A program made the position numbers and the translations under genes. The notes below the pieces were generated by a model. It saw only the letters and a list, made by a program, of their open reading frames with translations. It was not told the DNA's origin and searched no databases. Shown one piece after another: positions 56,277 through 64,000 of a stretch of DNA of 64,000 nucleotides. Position 1 is the first letter of the stretch; each line of letters begins with the position of its first letter. Source of the stretch: CAVRRZ01 sp963723745 (GTDB lineage: Bacteria > Actinomycetota > Actinomycetes > Mycobacteriales > Geodermatophilaceae); contig CAVRRZ010000001.1 in NCBI GenBank assembly GCA_963723745.1, forward strand, positions 620,001-684,000. The letters run 5' to 3'.

Positions 56277-56296
56277 GAAGAGTAGCTTTCGCCGGC

Positions 56297-57226
56297 ATGA
56301 CGACGGCGATCTCCGTGACCGGGCTGGTCAAGACCTTCGGCGCCACGCGGGCACTGGACGGCCTCGATCTCGAGGTGACCACCGGCGAGGTGCACGGGTT
56401 CCTCGGCCCGAACGGGTCCGGAAAGTCCACGACGATCCGGATCCTGCTGGGCCTGCTGCGGGCCGACTCGGGCCAGACCCGGCTCCTGGACGGCGACCCC
56501 TGGCGGGACGCCGTCGCGCTGCACCGCCGGCTGGCCTACGTCCCGGGCGACGTGACGCTGTGGCCCACCCTCACCGGCGGCGAGTCGATCGACCTGCTGG
56601 GCAAGCTGCGCGGCGGCCTCGACCCCCGCCGCCGGGCCGACCTGCTCGACCGGTTCGACCTGGACCCGCGCAAGAAGGCGCGCACCTACTCCAAGGGCAA
56701 CCGGCAGAAGGTCGCCCTGGTCGCCGCGCTCGCGTCGGACGCCGAACTGCTGGTGCTCGACGAGCCGACGTCCGGGCTCGACCCGCTCATGGAGGCGGTG
56801 TTCCAGGACTGCATCCGCGAGGTGCGGGCCGAGGGGCGGACGGTGCTGCTCTCCAGCCACATCCTCGCCGAGGCCGAGGCCCTGTGCGACCGGGTGAGCA
56901 TCATCCGGCTCGGGCGCACGGTGCAGAGCGGCAGCCTGGCCGAGCTGCGCCACCTGACCCGCACCGCGATCACGGCGGACACCGCGACGCCGGTCACCGG
57001 CCTGGACTCGCTCGCCGGCATCCACGACGTCCGGCAGGAGGACGGGCGGGTGCACTTCGACGTCGACACCGACGCCCTCGACGCGGCGTTGCGGCACCTG
57101 ACCGGTTTCGGCGTCCGTTCGCTGTCCAGCGCCCCGCCGACGCTGGAGGAGCTGTTCCTCCGGCACTACGGCGACGAACTGGCCGGCAACGGCGTCGCGA
57201 CCGACCGGGCGGAGGTGCGGTCGTGA
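56297..57226 (+). CDS. ABC transporter ATPase, antibiotic-exporter type
   Basis: A 309-residue ATPase. Walker A VHGFLGPNGSGKSTTIRILL, Q-loop LAYVPGDVTLWPTLTGGESI, a variant signature TYSKGNRQKVALVAALA, Walker B LLVLDEPTSGLDPLMEAVF and switch His LSSHILAEAEALCD. A C-terminal ABC-2-associated extension (DVDTDALDAALRHLTGFGVR) follows. SKGN in place of LSGGQ is usual in ABC-2 exporters of this class. ATG 56297. Partner permease overlaps by 4 bases. Confidence 0.93.
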   Translation: MTTAISVTGLVKTFGATRALDGLDLEVTTGEVHGFLGPNGSGKSTTIRILLGLLRADSGQTRLLDGDPWRDAVALHRRLAYVPGDVTLWPTLTGGESIDLLGKLRGGLDPRRRADLLDRFDLDPRKKARTYSKGNRQKVALVAALASDAELLVLDEPTSGLDPLMEAVFQDCIREVRAEGRTVLLSSHILAEAEALCDRVSIIRLGRTVQSGSLAELRHLTRTAITADTATPVTGLDSLAGIHDVRQEDGRVHFDVDTDALDAALRHLTGFGVRSLSSAPPTLEELFLRHYGDELAGNGVATDRAEVRS

Positions 57227-58875
57227 CCACCCGGCTGTCCGACGCGCCGGCCCAGGCCTCGCCCCCCGGCGCGCCCGCTCGGGGCTCGACGACCGCGGGA
57301 ACGGGGGCGCTGCTGCGCTTCGCCCTGCGCCGCGACCGCATCCGGCTGCCGGTCTGGATCGCGGTCGGCACCGGCATGGTGGCGCTGCAGTCGGTGTCGT
57401 CCCAGACGTTCTACGACAGCCCGGCCGACCTGGCGGCCTACCGGGCGTCCGTCGGCAGCAACGCCGCCACGATCGCGCTGGCCGGACCGCCGGTCGGGCT
57501 CGACACGGTGGCCGGCGCGGTGGCGTTCGAGATCTCGGCGACCGTCATGCTGATCGCCGCTCTGATGGTCATGTTCACCGTCGCCCGCCACACCCGCGCC
57601 GACGAGGAGACCGGCCGCACCGAACTGATCCGCTCGGCACGCGTGGGCCGGCATGCCCCGCTGCTCGCCGCCGTCCTGCTGGCCGGGGCCGCGTGCGCGG
57701 TCCTGGCCCTGTCCATCGGGGTCTTCACCACGATGACCGGCCTGCCGACGCGGGGCTCGTTCGTGCTGGGGGCGTCCGTGGGGGCGTGCGGCCTGGTGTT
57801 CACCGGGCTCACCGCGGTCGCGGCCCAGGTCACGGGGCACACCCGGCCGGTGTACGCGATGGTCGGCGGGCTGTTCGCCGTCGCCTTCGTGCTGCGCGCC
57901 ATCGGCGACATCGAGGGCAACTGGGTGGTCTGGACGTCGCCCGTCGGCTGGGCGCAGGCCACCCACCCGTTCTCGGCCGACCGGCTGTGGCCCCTGCTGC
58001 TGTGCGCGGGCGTGGCCGCGGCGCTCGTCGTCGCCGCCTTCCGGCTGCTCGACATCCGCGACCTCGGGGCGGGACTCACCCAGCCGCGGCCGGGCCGACC
58101 GCGCGCGGGCCGCACCCTGCTGTCCCCGCTCGGCCTGGCGATCCGGCTGCACCGCGCGGCCTGGGGGGCCTGGACGGTCGGGCTGGCCCTGCTGGGCCTG
58201 GTCTACGGCTGGCTGGCCGAGTCGGTGGAGACCCTCCTGCGGGACAACGAGCAGGCGCTGGTGATCCTCGGCAACCCCGCCGTCGACGACCTGGTCGACG
58301 CCTACCTGAGCACCACCTTCTCGATCACCGCGCTGCTCGCCTCGGCCTACGCGGTCTCCGCGGTGCTGCGGGCCCGGTCAGAGGAGTCGGCGGAGCGCGC
58401 CGAGCCCCTGCTCGCGACGGCGACCAGCCGCGGCGCCTGGCTGGGCAGCCACGTGGGCATCGCCGTGGTCGGCTCGGCGCTGGCCATGGCCGCCGCCGGG
58501 GCCACGACGGGTCTGGCCCGGGTCGCGCAGACCGGTGACGCCGCGGCGTTCGGGCGGATGATGGGTGCTGCCGTCGCCTACGTCCCCGCCATCTGGGTCG
58601 TCGCCGGGCTCGCCGTCGCCCTCGTCGGCCTGCTGCCCCGGTGGGCGACCGCGCTGGCCTGGACGGCCGTCGGCCTGCTGCTGCTCGTCACGATGTTCGC
58701 GGAGTCCTTCGACTGGCCGGGCTGGGTCAGCGACCTGTCGCCGATCTCCTGGGTGCCGACGCAGCCGATCGAGCCGTGGCGGTGGACGCCGGCGCTGGCC
58801 CTGCTGGCCGTCGCCGGCGCCCTGCTGGCGGCCGGCTTCGCCGGCTTCCGCCGTCGCGACCTCCAGCTGGGGTGA
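57223..58875 (+). CDS. ABC-2-type permease, polyketide/antibiotic exporter-like
   Basis: A 550-residue permease with about 12 helices in two repeats, each opening with a similar helix (LRFALRRDRIRLPVWIAVGT and LGLAIRLHRAAWGAWTVGLA). It has TRADEETGRTELIRSARVGR and the parallel RARSEESAERAEPLLATATS loops, the repeated RxEE..GR/AE motif of this family. GTG 57223 overlaps the ATPase stop. Such pairs export macrolide- or ionophore-like compounds; the gene is controlled by the divergent regulator. It ends one base before the convergent LCP gene. Confidence 0.9.
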   Translation: MTTRLSDAPAQASPPGAPARGSTTAGTGALLRFALRRDRIRLPVWIAVGTGMVALQSVSSQTFYDSPADLAAYRASVGSNAATIALAGPPVGLDTVAGAVAFEISATVMLIAALMVMFTVARHTRADEETGRTELIRSARVGRHAPLLAAVLLAGAACAVLALSIGVFTTMTGLPTRGSFVLGASVGACGLVFTGLTAVAAQVTGHTRPVYAMVGGLFAVAFVLRAIGDIEGNWVVWTSPVGWAQATHPFSADRLWPLLLCAGVAAALVVAAFRLLDIRDLGAGLTQPRPGRPRAGRTLLSPLGLAIRLHRAAWGAWTVGLALLGLVYGWLAESVETLLRDNEQALVILGNPAVDDLVDAYLSTTFSITALLASAYAVSAVLRARSEESAERAEPLLATATSRGAWLGSHVGIAVVGSALAMAAAGATTGLARVAQTGDAAAFGRMMGAAVAYVPAIWVVAGLAVALVGLLPRWATALAWTAVGLLLLVTMFAESFDWPGWVSDLSPISWVPTQPIEPWRWTPALALLAVAGALLAAGFAGFRRRDLQLG

Positions 58876-58876
58876 C

Positions 58877-60451
58877 TCAGGACGTCGGGGGCATACCGGC
58901 GTCGAGCGCCTCCTGGGCCTGCTCGGGGTCGTAGGCGCACGCGTCGCGGACGTTCTCGACCGGGTTCTCGTCGCCGTCGGGCGTGGGATCGGTGGCCGGG
59001 TCACTGGGCGCCGCGCTGGTGGTCGGGGAACCGGTCGAGTCGCCGCCGCCGTTGCCGCCCGACGGCGCGGGCGGGTTCAGCGACCGGTCGACGATGTCGC
59101 GGATGCGGTCGTAGTCGGGGTAGGCCGGGTCGATGACCGACGTGTCCAGGACGAGGCTGCGGATGTCCGCATCCTTGACCAGGAAGGCCAGGTCGACGAA
59201 GTCGTCGAGGGCCGAGCTCGGGATGTCGGTGAGGACGATGTCCTTGGTGGTCTCCGCGAGTTCCTGGTAGCGCCGCAGCAGGGTGATCGGATCGGCCGCG
59301 TCGACGATCGCGTCGATCGTGCACCGTTGCCGGGCCATGCGGTCGTAGTCGGTCAGCCCGTAGCGGCCGCGGGCGAAGTTCAAGGCCAGCCGCCCGTCGA
59401 GCTCCTGGTTCGGGCCGGGGGCGATGTAGTCACCGGGCAGGATGCCGGCGGAGGTGTCACCACCGATGGGCACCCAGTAGTTCACGTTGACGGTGATGCC
59501 GCCGAGGGCGTCGACGAGCTGGCTGAAGCCGTCGAGGTTGACCAGCATGTAGTAGTCGATGGTCAGGCCCAGGGCCTCGCCCACGCCGAGCTTGAGCCAG
59601 TCGGCGCCAGGGTTGTCGGAGGCCGCGCCGAGGGCGTCCGGGTACTGCTCCGGGCCGTTGCGGTAGACCGAGTTGAGCAGGCTCTCGGACTCGTTCCCGA
59701 GCCAGAACCCGTCCGGGAAGATCTCCGCCATCTGCGTGTCCTCGGGGAACGGCAGGTTCTGCAGGTTCCGCGGCAGGCTGATCAGGGTCGTGTCACCGGT
59801 CTCGGTGTCGATGCTGGCCACGATGACGGTGTCGGTGCGGGTACCCTCCCGGTTCCACCCGGCGTCGCCGCCGAGCAGCAGGACGTTGACCCGCTCCTTG
59901 TCCCCGAACGGATCGGGTACGTCCACGACGGTCGCGGACTCGCCGTCCTCGAAGACGCCGGCGATGAGGTCGCGGTGCACCAGCGTCAGCCGGGCCGCGT
60001 AGAAGGACGGGGCCAGCACCGCCAGGAGCAGGAGGGCGACGACGAAGGACCCGAACGCGTGCCGGCCACGGGAGAGGTGCCGGGGCACGAGCATCCAGTA
60101 GCCCGCCACCACCACGAGCGCCCACAGCAGGGCCAGGACACCGAGCCCGCCCACGACGAGCAGCAGCGAATCGGTGTCGACCGCCGTCCGTGCCGCCGCG
60201 CGCCGTCCACCCGTGGCCAGCCACGCCGCCCCGGCGACGAGCGCCAGGAAGATCCCCAGCGTGACGGCACCGAGCCTGCGACGTCCCGCGGCCAGGAACC
60301 CGGTGCCGGGCAGCACCGCGTTGAGGAACGTCAGACCCATCGCGCCGCCGAAGCTGCGGGCACGTCGAGGCCCGCCTCGCCGGGGCGAGAGGCGGGCAGG
60401 CAGCGGAGGCGGTGGGGCCCCACGACGAGGGGAGGCGGGACCCGTTGTCAC
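58877..60451 (-). CDS. LytR-CpsA-Psr (LCP) family protein
   Basis: A 524-residue membrane-anchored LCP protein, which attaches glycopolymers to peptidoglycan. It has an Arg-rich cytoplasmic start, three or more hydrophobic segments (GAVTLGIFLALVAGAAWLA, VVGGLGVLALLWALVVVAG, SFVVALLLLAVLAPSFYA), then the LCP domain: NVLLLGGDAGWNREGTRTDT, IASIDTETG-like VIVASIDTETGDTTLISLPR, DALGGITVNVNYWVP, LDGRLALNFARGRYGLTDYD. The C-terminus is a Ser/Pro/Asp tail. GTG 60451 is used; an alternative ATG at 60340 gives 487 residues. The stop is nearly adjacent to the convergent permease stop. Confidence 0.85.
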   Translation of the reverse strand: MTTGPASPRRGAPPPPLPARLSPRRGGPRRARSFGGAMGLTFLNAVLPGTGFLAAGRRRLGAVTLGIFLALVAGAAWLATGGRRAAARTAVDTDSLLLVVGGLGVLALLWALVVVAGYWMLVPRHLSRGRHAFGSFVVALLLLAVLAPSFYAARLTLVHRDLIAGVFEDGESATVVDVPDPFGDKERVNVLLLGGDAGWNREGTRTDTVIVASIDTETGDTTLISLPRNLQNLPFPEDTQMAEIFPDGFWLGNESESLLNSVYRNGPEQYPDALGAASDNPGADWLKLGVGEALGLTIDYYMLVNLDGFSQLVDALGGITVNVNYWVPIGGDTSAGILPGDYIAPGPNQELDGRLALNFARGRYGLTDYDRMARQRCTIDAIVDAADPITLLRRYQELAETTKDIVLTDIPSSALDDFVDLAFLVKDADIRSLVLDTSVIDPAYPDYDRIRDIVDRSLNPPAPSGGNGGGDSTGSPTTSAAPSDPATDPTPDGDENPVENVRDACAYDPEQAQEALDAGMPPTS

Positions 60452-60637
60452 GCGTCGAACACCCCAGTCCGCTGCCCGGTCATCCGGCCATGGTCCCACT
60501 GAACGCCCGGCGAGGGGGCGGAAGCCGCATCGCGCTCACCTGCGGGAGTGGCGCGGCCCGCGGCTCGCCCGCCGAGAAAAGGGGTGACCGGCGCGCGAAA
60601 CGGGCATCCTCGGAGGGTGGCCCTCAGCGGCCACGGG

Positions 60638-60659
60638 CGTAGGTTACGAGACCGTAGGT
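60638..60659. promoter_or_regulatory. Direct repeat CGTAGGT before the desaturase gene
   Basis: CGTAGGT at 60638-60644 and 60653-60659, 15 bp apart, 24 bases before the start codon. Two direct copies at this distance may be an activator or repressor site for the desaturase promoter; no protein is implicated. Confidence 0.35.
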
Positions 60660-60682
60660 AGGCCCCGGATCGGGAGGTCCCC

Positions 60683-61615
60683 ATGACCCAGACGTCGCCG
60701 CACAGCGCCGTTCTCATCGAGCTCGAGCCGGTGGTCGCGCAGAACCTCGACCGGCACATGGCGCTGGCGAAGGAATGGCACCCGCACGACTACATCCCCT
60801 GGTCGGAGGGTCGGGACTTCGCCTTCCTCGGCGGCGAGGACTGGGCGCCCGAGCAGTCGCGGCTGGACGAGACCGCCAAGGCCGCGATGATCACGAACCT
60901 GCTCACCGAGGACAACCTGCCCAGCTACCACCGCGAGATCGCCACCCGCTTCGGCCGGGACGGCGCCTGGGGCACGTGGGTCGGCCGGTGGACGGCGGAG
61001 GAGAACCGGCACGGTGTCGCGCTGCGCGACTACCTCGTCGTCACCCGTGGCGTGGACCCGGTGGAGCTGGAGCGGGCCCGGATGGACTACATGACCTCCG
61101 GCTACGACTCGGGCGACAAGACGCCGCTCGAGGCGCTGGCCTACGTGTCGTTCCAGGAGCTGGCCACGCGCGTCTCGCACCGCAACACCGGCCGGGCCAC
61201 CGGCGACCCGATCGCCGACAGGCTGCTCGCCCGGATCGCGACCGACGAGAACCTGCACATGATCTTCTACCGCAACCTCATGGCCGCGGCGCTGGACATC
61301 GACCCGGACGTGGCGATGCAGGCCATCACCAAGGAGGTCGTGGGGTTCGAGATGCCCGGCGCCACCATGGCCGGCTTCCGCCGCAACTCGATGCTGATCG
61401 CCAAGGCCGGGATCTACGACCTGCGGCTGCACCACGACGAGGTCGTCTCCCCGGTGCTGCGCGCCTGGAAGATCTTCGACCGCGACGACTTCGGCCCGGC
61501 CGGTGAGAAGGCCCGCGAGGAGCTCGCCGAGTTCCTCACCGGCCTCGACGCCCAGGCCACCCGGTTCGTGGAGAGCCGCGAGCGCGCCCGGGCCCGCACC
61601 GCCGCCCGGTCCTGA
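60683..61615 (+). CDS. Acyl-ACP desaturase (ferritin-like diiron)
   Basis: A 310-residue soluble diiron desaturase. Iron ligands: the first EExxH in WTAEENRHGVALRDYLV (Glu106/107-His110) and the second DENLH at residues 188-192 (IATDENLHMIFYRNL). It is of the DesA/stearoyl-ACP desaturase family, introducing a cis double bond to acyl-ACP, with electrons from ferredoxin or a reductase not present here. ATG 60683 with CGGGAGG. A palindromic repeat follows the stop at 61634-61690. Confidence 0.92.
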   Translation: MTQTSPHSAVLIELEPVVAQNLDRHMALAKEWHPHDYIPWSEGRDFAFLGGEDWAPEQSRLDETAKAAMITNLLTEDNLPSYHREIATRFGRDGAWGTWVGRWTAEENRHGVALRDYLVVTRGVDPVELERARMDYMTSGYDSGDKTPLEALAYVSFQELATRVSHRNTGRATGDPIADRLLARIATDENLHMIFYRNLMAAALDIDPDVAMQAITKEVVGFEMPGATMAGFRRNSMLIAKAGIYDLRLHHDEVVSPVLRAWKIFDRDDFGPAGEKAREELAEFLTGLDAQATRFVESRERARARTAARS

Positions 61616-61633
61616 CCCCCCAGACCGCCCCAG

Positions 61634-61690
61634 GTAATGGAAGCTTTACCCACGTCTAGGGCCCTGGGACGTAGGTAAAGCTTCCATTGC
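61634..61690. repeat. Dispersed palindromic repeat, copy B
   Basis: AATGGAAGCTTTACC (61636-61650) pairs with 61674-61688; the adjacent ACGTC/GACGT also pair, and GG..CC flanks extend the stem with a G-U pair, leaving a short loop around AGGGCCCT. Compare copy A at 21157-21216: shared left arm, ACGTC and the CCCGGGGG after the right arm. Located between desaturase and exonuclease genes; no coding overlap. Confidence 0.8.
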
Positions 61691-61735
61691 CCGGGGGGTT
61701 GCAGGGGTGTCCGGGCGGCACGCGACGATGGTGCG

Positions 61736-62527
61736 ATGCGCCTGGCCACCTGGAACGTCAACTCGATCCGCTCCCGCGCCGAACGGGTGGCGGCCTTCCT
61801 CGAGCGGCACGACGTCGACGTGCTGGCCCTGCAGGAGACCAAGTGCCGCGACGACCAGTTCCCCGAGATGCCCTTCGCCGCGCTCGGCTACGAGGTCGCC
61901 CACGTCGGACACTCGCAGTGGAACGGCGTCGCGATCGTCAGCCGGGTCGGCATCGACGACGTGCAGATCGGCTTCCCGGGACAGCCGTGCTGGGAGAGTC
62001 CGGACGTCACCGAGGCGCGCGCCCTGGGGGCCCTGTGCGGCGGCGTCCGGGTGTGGAGCCTGTATGTGCCCAACGGCCGCACGCTCACCGATCCGCACTA
62101 CCTGTACAAGCTCGAGTGGCTGGCCGCGCTGCGGGAGACGGCGGCGGGCTGGCTGGCCGCCGAGCCGGACTCGCCCATCGCCCTGGTCGGTGACTGGAAC
62201 ATCGCCCCGCAGGACGACGACGTCTGGGACATGAGCGTCTTCACGCACTCCACGCACGTGTCCGAGCCGGAACGTGCCGCGTTCCGTGCCATCGTCGACG
62301 CCGGGTACGCCGACGTCGTCCGTCCGTACACCCCCGGCCCCGGTGTCTACACGTACTGGGACTACGTCCGGCTGCGCTTCCCCCGCCGCGAGGGCATGCG
62401 GATCGACTTCGTCCTCGGCTCCCCCGCCCTGGCCGCGCGTACGACGAATGCGCTGATCGATCGCGAGGAGCGCAAGGGCAAGGGCGCCAGCGATCATGCG
62501 CCCGTCATCGTGGACCTGGCCGACTGA
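61736..62527 (+). CDS. xth: Exodeoxyribonuclease III
   Basis: A 263-residue ExoIII/AP endonuclease. MRLATWNVNSIRSRAERVAA gives the Asn metal-side motif; catalytic Glu in LALQETKCRDDQFPEMPF; VWSLYVPNGRT, LVGDWNIAPQDDDVWD with Asp/Asn, and the terminal GASDHAPVIVDL with the catalytic Asp-His. It repairs abasic sites and 3'-blocked ends. ATG 61736. It is preceded by the palindromic repeat B and followed by a 47-base convergent gap to the formaldehyde dehydrogenase gene. Confidence 0.93.
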   Translation: MRLATWNVNSIRSRAERVAAFLERHDVDVLALQETKCRDDQFPEMPFAALGYEVAHVGHSQWNGVAIVSRVGIDDVQIGFPGQPCWESPDVTEARALGALCGGVRVWSLYVPNGRTLTDPHYLYKLEWLAALRETAAGWLAAEPDSPIALVGDWNIAPQDDDVWDMSVFTHSTHVSEPERAAFRAIVDAGYADVVRPYTPGPGVYTYWDYVRLRFPRREGMRIDFVLGSPALAARTTNALIDREERKGKGASDHAPVIVDLAD

Positions 62528-62574
62528 GCACGGCAGGGACCGTCCGCGCGGAAGGTCCCTGCCGGCCAACTCGA

Positions 62575-63792
62575 TCAGGTGGGGATCAGGTCGTTCGGGT
62601 TCAGGATGTACTTGCGGGCCGCGCCCTTGTCGAACTCCTCATACCCGCGCGGCGCGTCCTCCAGACCGATGACCGTGGCGCCCACGTTCTTCGCGATCTC
62701 CACCCGGTCGTGCAGGATCGCCATCATCAGCTGGCGGTTGTACTTCATCACCGGGCACTGCCCGGTGTAGAAGGCCAGCGACTTCGCCCAGCCCAGCCCC
62801 AGCCGGATCGACAGCGAGCCGATCTTCGCCGCCTCGTCGCTCGCCCCGGGGTCGCCGGTCACGTAGAGGCCGGGGATGCCCAGCGCGCCACCGGCCCGGG
62901 TGACCTCCATCAGCGAGTTCAGCACGGTGGCCGGCTGCTCCTTCTGCGCGTCCGCCCCGTGCCCGCGTGCCTCGAACCCCACCGCGTCGACCGCGCAGTC
63001 GACCTCCGGCTCGCCGAGGAGCTGCTCGAGCTGGTCGACGATCGCGCCCTTCGAGACGTCGACGGTCTCGCAGCCGAAGCTGCGGGCCTGGGCCAGGCGC
63101 TGCTCGTTGAGGTCCCCGACGATCACCACGGCGGCGCCGAGCAGCTGCGCCGAGGTGGCCGCCGCCAGGCCCACCGGGCCGGCCCCGGCGATGTAGACGG
63201 TCGAGCCGGTCGTCACGCCGGCCGTGTAGCAGCCGTGGTACCCCGTCGGGAAGATGTCCGACAGCATCGCCAGATCGCGGATCCTCGCCATCGCCTGGTC
63301 GCGGTCGGGGAACTTCAGGCAGTTCCAGTCGGCGTAGGGAACCAGCACGTACTGCGCCTGGCCGCCGGGCCAACCACCCATGTCGACGTAGCCGTACGCC
63401 GAGCCAGGGCGATCGGGGTTCACGTTCAGGCAGATGCCGGTCTTGCCCTCCTTGCAGTTGCGGCACCGGCCGCAGGAGATGTTGAACGGCACGCTCACCA
63501 GGTCGCCGACCTCCAGGAACTCGACGTCCGGTCCCTTCTCCGCGACCTCCCCGGTGATCTCGTGGCCGAGCGTGAGGCCCTCCGGGGCGGTGGTCCGCCC
63601 GCGGACCATGTGCTGGTCGCTGCCGCAGATGTTGGTTGCGACGGTCCGGAGGATCACGCCGTGCGGGACCTTGCGGCCGACGTTGGCCGGGTTCACCCCG
63701 GGACCGTCGTGCAGTTCGAAATCCGGGTAGCTGAGGTCGTCCACCTCGACCTTGCCCGGCCCCATGTACCTGACGCCCCTGTTGGCGGCCAC
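62575..63792 (-). CDS. fdhA: Glutathione-independent formaldehyde dehydrogenase
   Basis: A 405-residue zinc, NAD-dependent alcohol dehydrogenase of the FdhA (Pseudomonas putida-type) group. Catalytic zinc: Cys in ATNICGSDQHMV and the His of LTLGHEITGEV; structural zinc: CGRCRNCKEGKTGIC; NAD-binding IAGAGPVGLAAATSAQLLG. The inserted segment VNPDRPGSAYGYVDMGGWPG is diagnostic of FdhA. It oxidises formaldehyde to formate without glutathione. GTG 63792. A mycothiol route is the usual actinobacterial path, so this is an alternative detoxification enzyme. Confidence 0.9.
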   Translation of the reverse strand: MAANRGVRYMGPGKVEVDDLSYPDFELHDGPGVNPANVGRKVPHGVILRTVATNICGSDQHMVRGRTTAPEGLTLGHEITGEVAEKGPDVEFLEVGDLVSVPFNISCGRCRNCKEGKTGICLNVNPDRPGSAYGYVDMGGWPGGQAQYVLVPYADWNCLKFPDRDQAMARIRDLAMLSDIFPTGYHGCYTAGVTTGSTVYIAGAGPVGLAAATSAQLLGAAVVIVGDLNEQRLAQARSFGCETVDVSKGAIVDQLEQLLGEPEVDCAVDAVGFEARGHGADAQKEQPATVLNSLMEVTRAGGALGIPGLYVTGDPGASDEAAKIGSLSIRLGLGWAKSLAFYTGQCPVMKYNRQLMMAILHDRVEIAKNVGATVIGLEDAPRGYEEFDKGAARKYILNPNDLIPT

Positions 63793-63862
63793 AGCGTTCC
63801 TGCCTCTCGTCCGTGACGTCCCGGGTCCGGGTCCGTCGTTCCCGACTCGTCACCCGCGCCGG

Positions 63863-64000
63863 TCAGCGCGGACGTTTCTCCGCGTCCACGTCGGGGTCGC
63901 CCGCCGCGGAGCCCGCCTCCGCCGGATCGCGGCCGCGGCCGGCGGGCCGGCGCCCGACGATGTCCCCCTGGGTCCCCTGCGGCGGCTCGGCCCGGGCGAT
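63863..64000 (-). CDS. C-terminal fragment of an unrecognised gene
   Basis: An open frame entering from beyond base 64000 and ending TGA at 63865-63863. It reads IARAEPPQGTQGDIVGRRPA, then a charged low-complexity tail RGRDPAEAG...DVDAEKRPR. Likely the disordered C-terminus of a larger protein; no family can be given. It would lie upstream of fdhA on the same strand, 70 bases apart. Confidence 0.4.
   Translation of the reverse strand: MARAEPPQGTQGDIVGRRPAGRGRDPAEAGSAAGDPDVDAEKRPR

Noticed and set aside
1..64000. tRNA, rRNA, CRISPR arrays, insertion sequences, prophage or integrative elements
   Set aside because: None seen by eye: no transposase or integrase motifs, no clustered repeats with spacers, no tRNA cloverleaf. 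Small RNAs cannot be excluded without a covariance search.

Overview
The window is about 73-75% G+C, uses many GTG starts, has 4-nt ATGA/GTGA gene overlaps, and carries long spurious open frames opposite most genes. Together with the gene families present, this points to a high-GC actinobacterium, most like the Geodermatophilaceae (Blastococcus/Geodermatophilus/Modestobacter). The family assignment is inference. I saw no rRNA, tRNA, CRISPR array, transposase or phage gene; this looks like chromosome.

Layout. 0-4.5 kb: 5' end of a tldD-like gene, an arsR-AHSA1 pair, then an amidohydrolase, a DedA membrane protein, a HAD hydrolase and a small alpha/beta hydrolase, most of them broken by apparent indels. 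4.5-9.5 kb: coxS-coxL-coxM-coxG, a form II (AYRGAGR) aerobic CO-dehydrogenase-type molybdenum hydroxylase with a membrane-anchored CoxG. 9.7-18.8 kb: MFS transporter, GAF regulator, class V aminotransferase, FAD monooxygenase, lipoprotein and L-lactate permease. 18.9-22.2 kb: coxD (MoxR ATPase)-coxE (VWA)-XdhC/CoxF assembly genes. 22-30.5 kb: PRC-barrel stress protein, DUF3097, padR-ABC-FtsX operon, aldo/keto reductase and a second MFS protein. 30.6-36.4 kb: molybdenum block (moaA, moaD, moaE, a MobA/MocA-like nucleotidyltransferase, modABC and an HTH-TOBE regulator). 36.6-45.2 kb: DUF2786-RecQ pair, acyl-CoA dehydrogenase, small proteins, NUC1-type nuclease and an ArsR-glyoxalase pair. 45.3-52.6 kb: two-component system and a five-gene nickel/peptide-type ABC importer. 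52.7-55.7 kb: lutABC lactate utilisation. 55.7-64 kb: GbsR/MarR regulator with an ABC exporter, LCP protein, acyl-ACP desaturase, exonuclease III and formaldehyde dehydrogenase.

How it fits together. Four blocks of this window serve one biochemical theme: molybdate uptake (modABC), molybdopterin synthesis (moaA/D/E), cytidylylation (MobA/MocA-like) and insertion/maturation (coxD/E, XdhC) for a CoxSLM-type hydroxylase. The promoter regions of coxS and of the HTH-TOBE/mod operon, 27 kb apart, each carry two copies of a palindrome close to TTCCGCANNTGCGGCT, spaced 31-32 bp. I infer that the HTH-TOBE protein is a molybdate-sensing regulator of both operons. Lactate permease and lutABC form a second, split theme.

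Other points: a 17-codon ORF with 4-nt overlaps at both ends links lutA to lutB; a palindromic repeat family occurs at 21.2 and 61.6 kb; and frameshifts are densely clustered in 0.9-6.3 kb, where homopolymer-type indels suggest poor sequence rather than gene decay.
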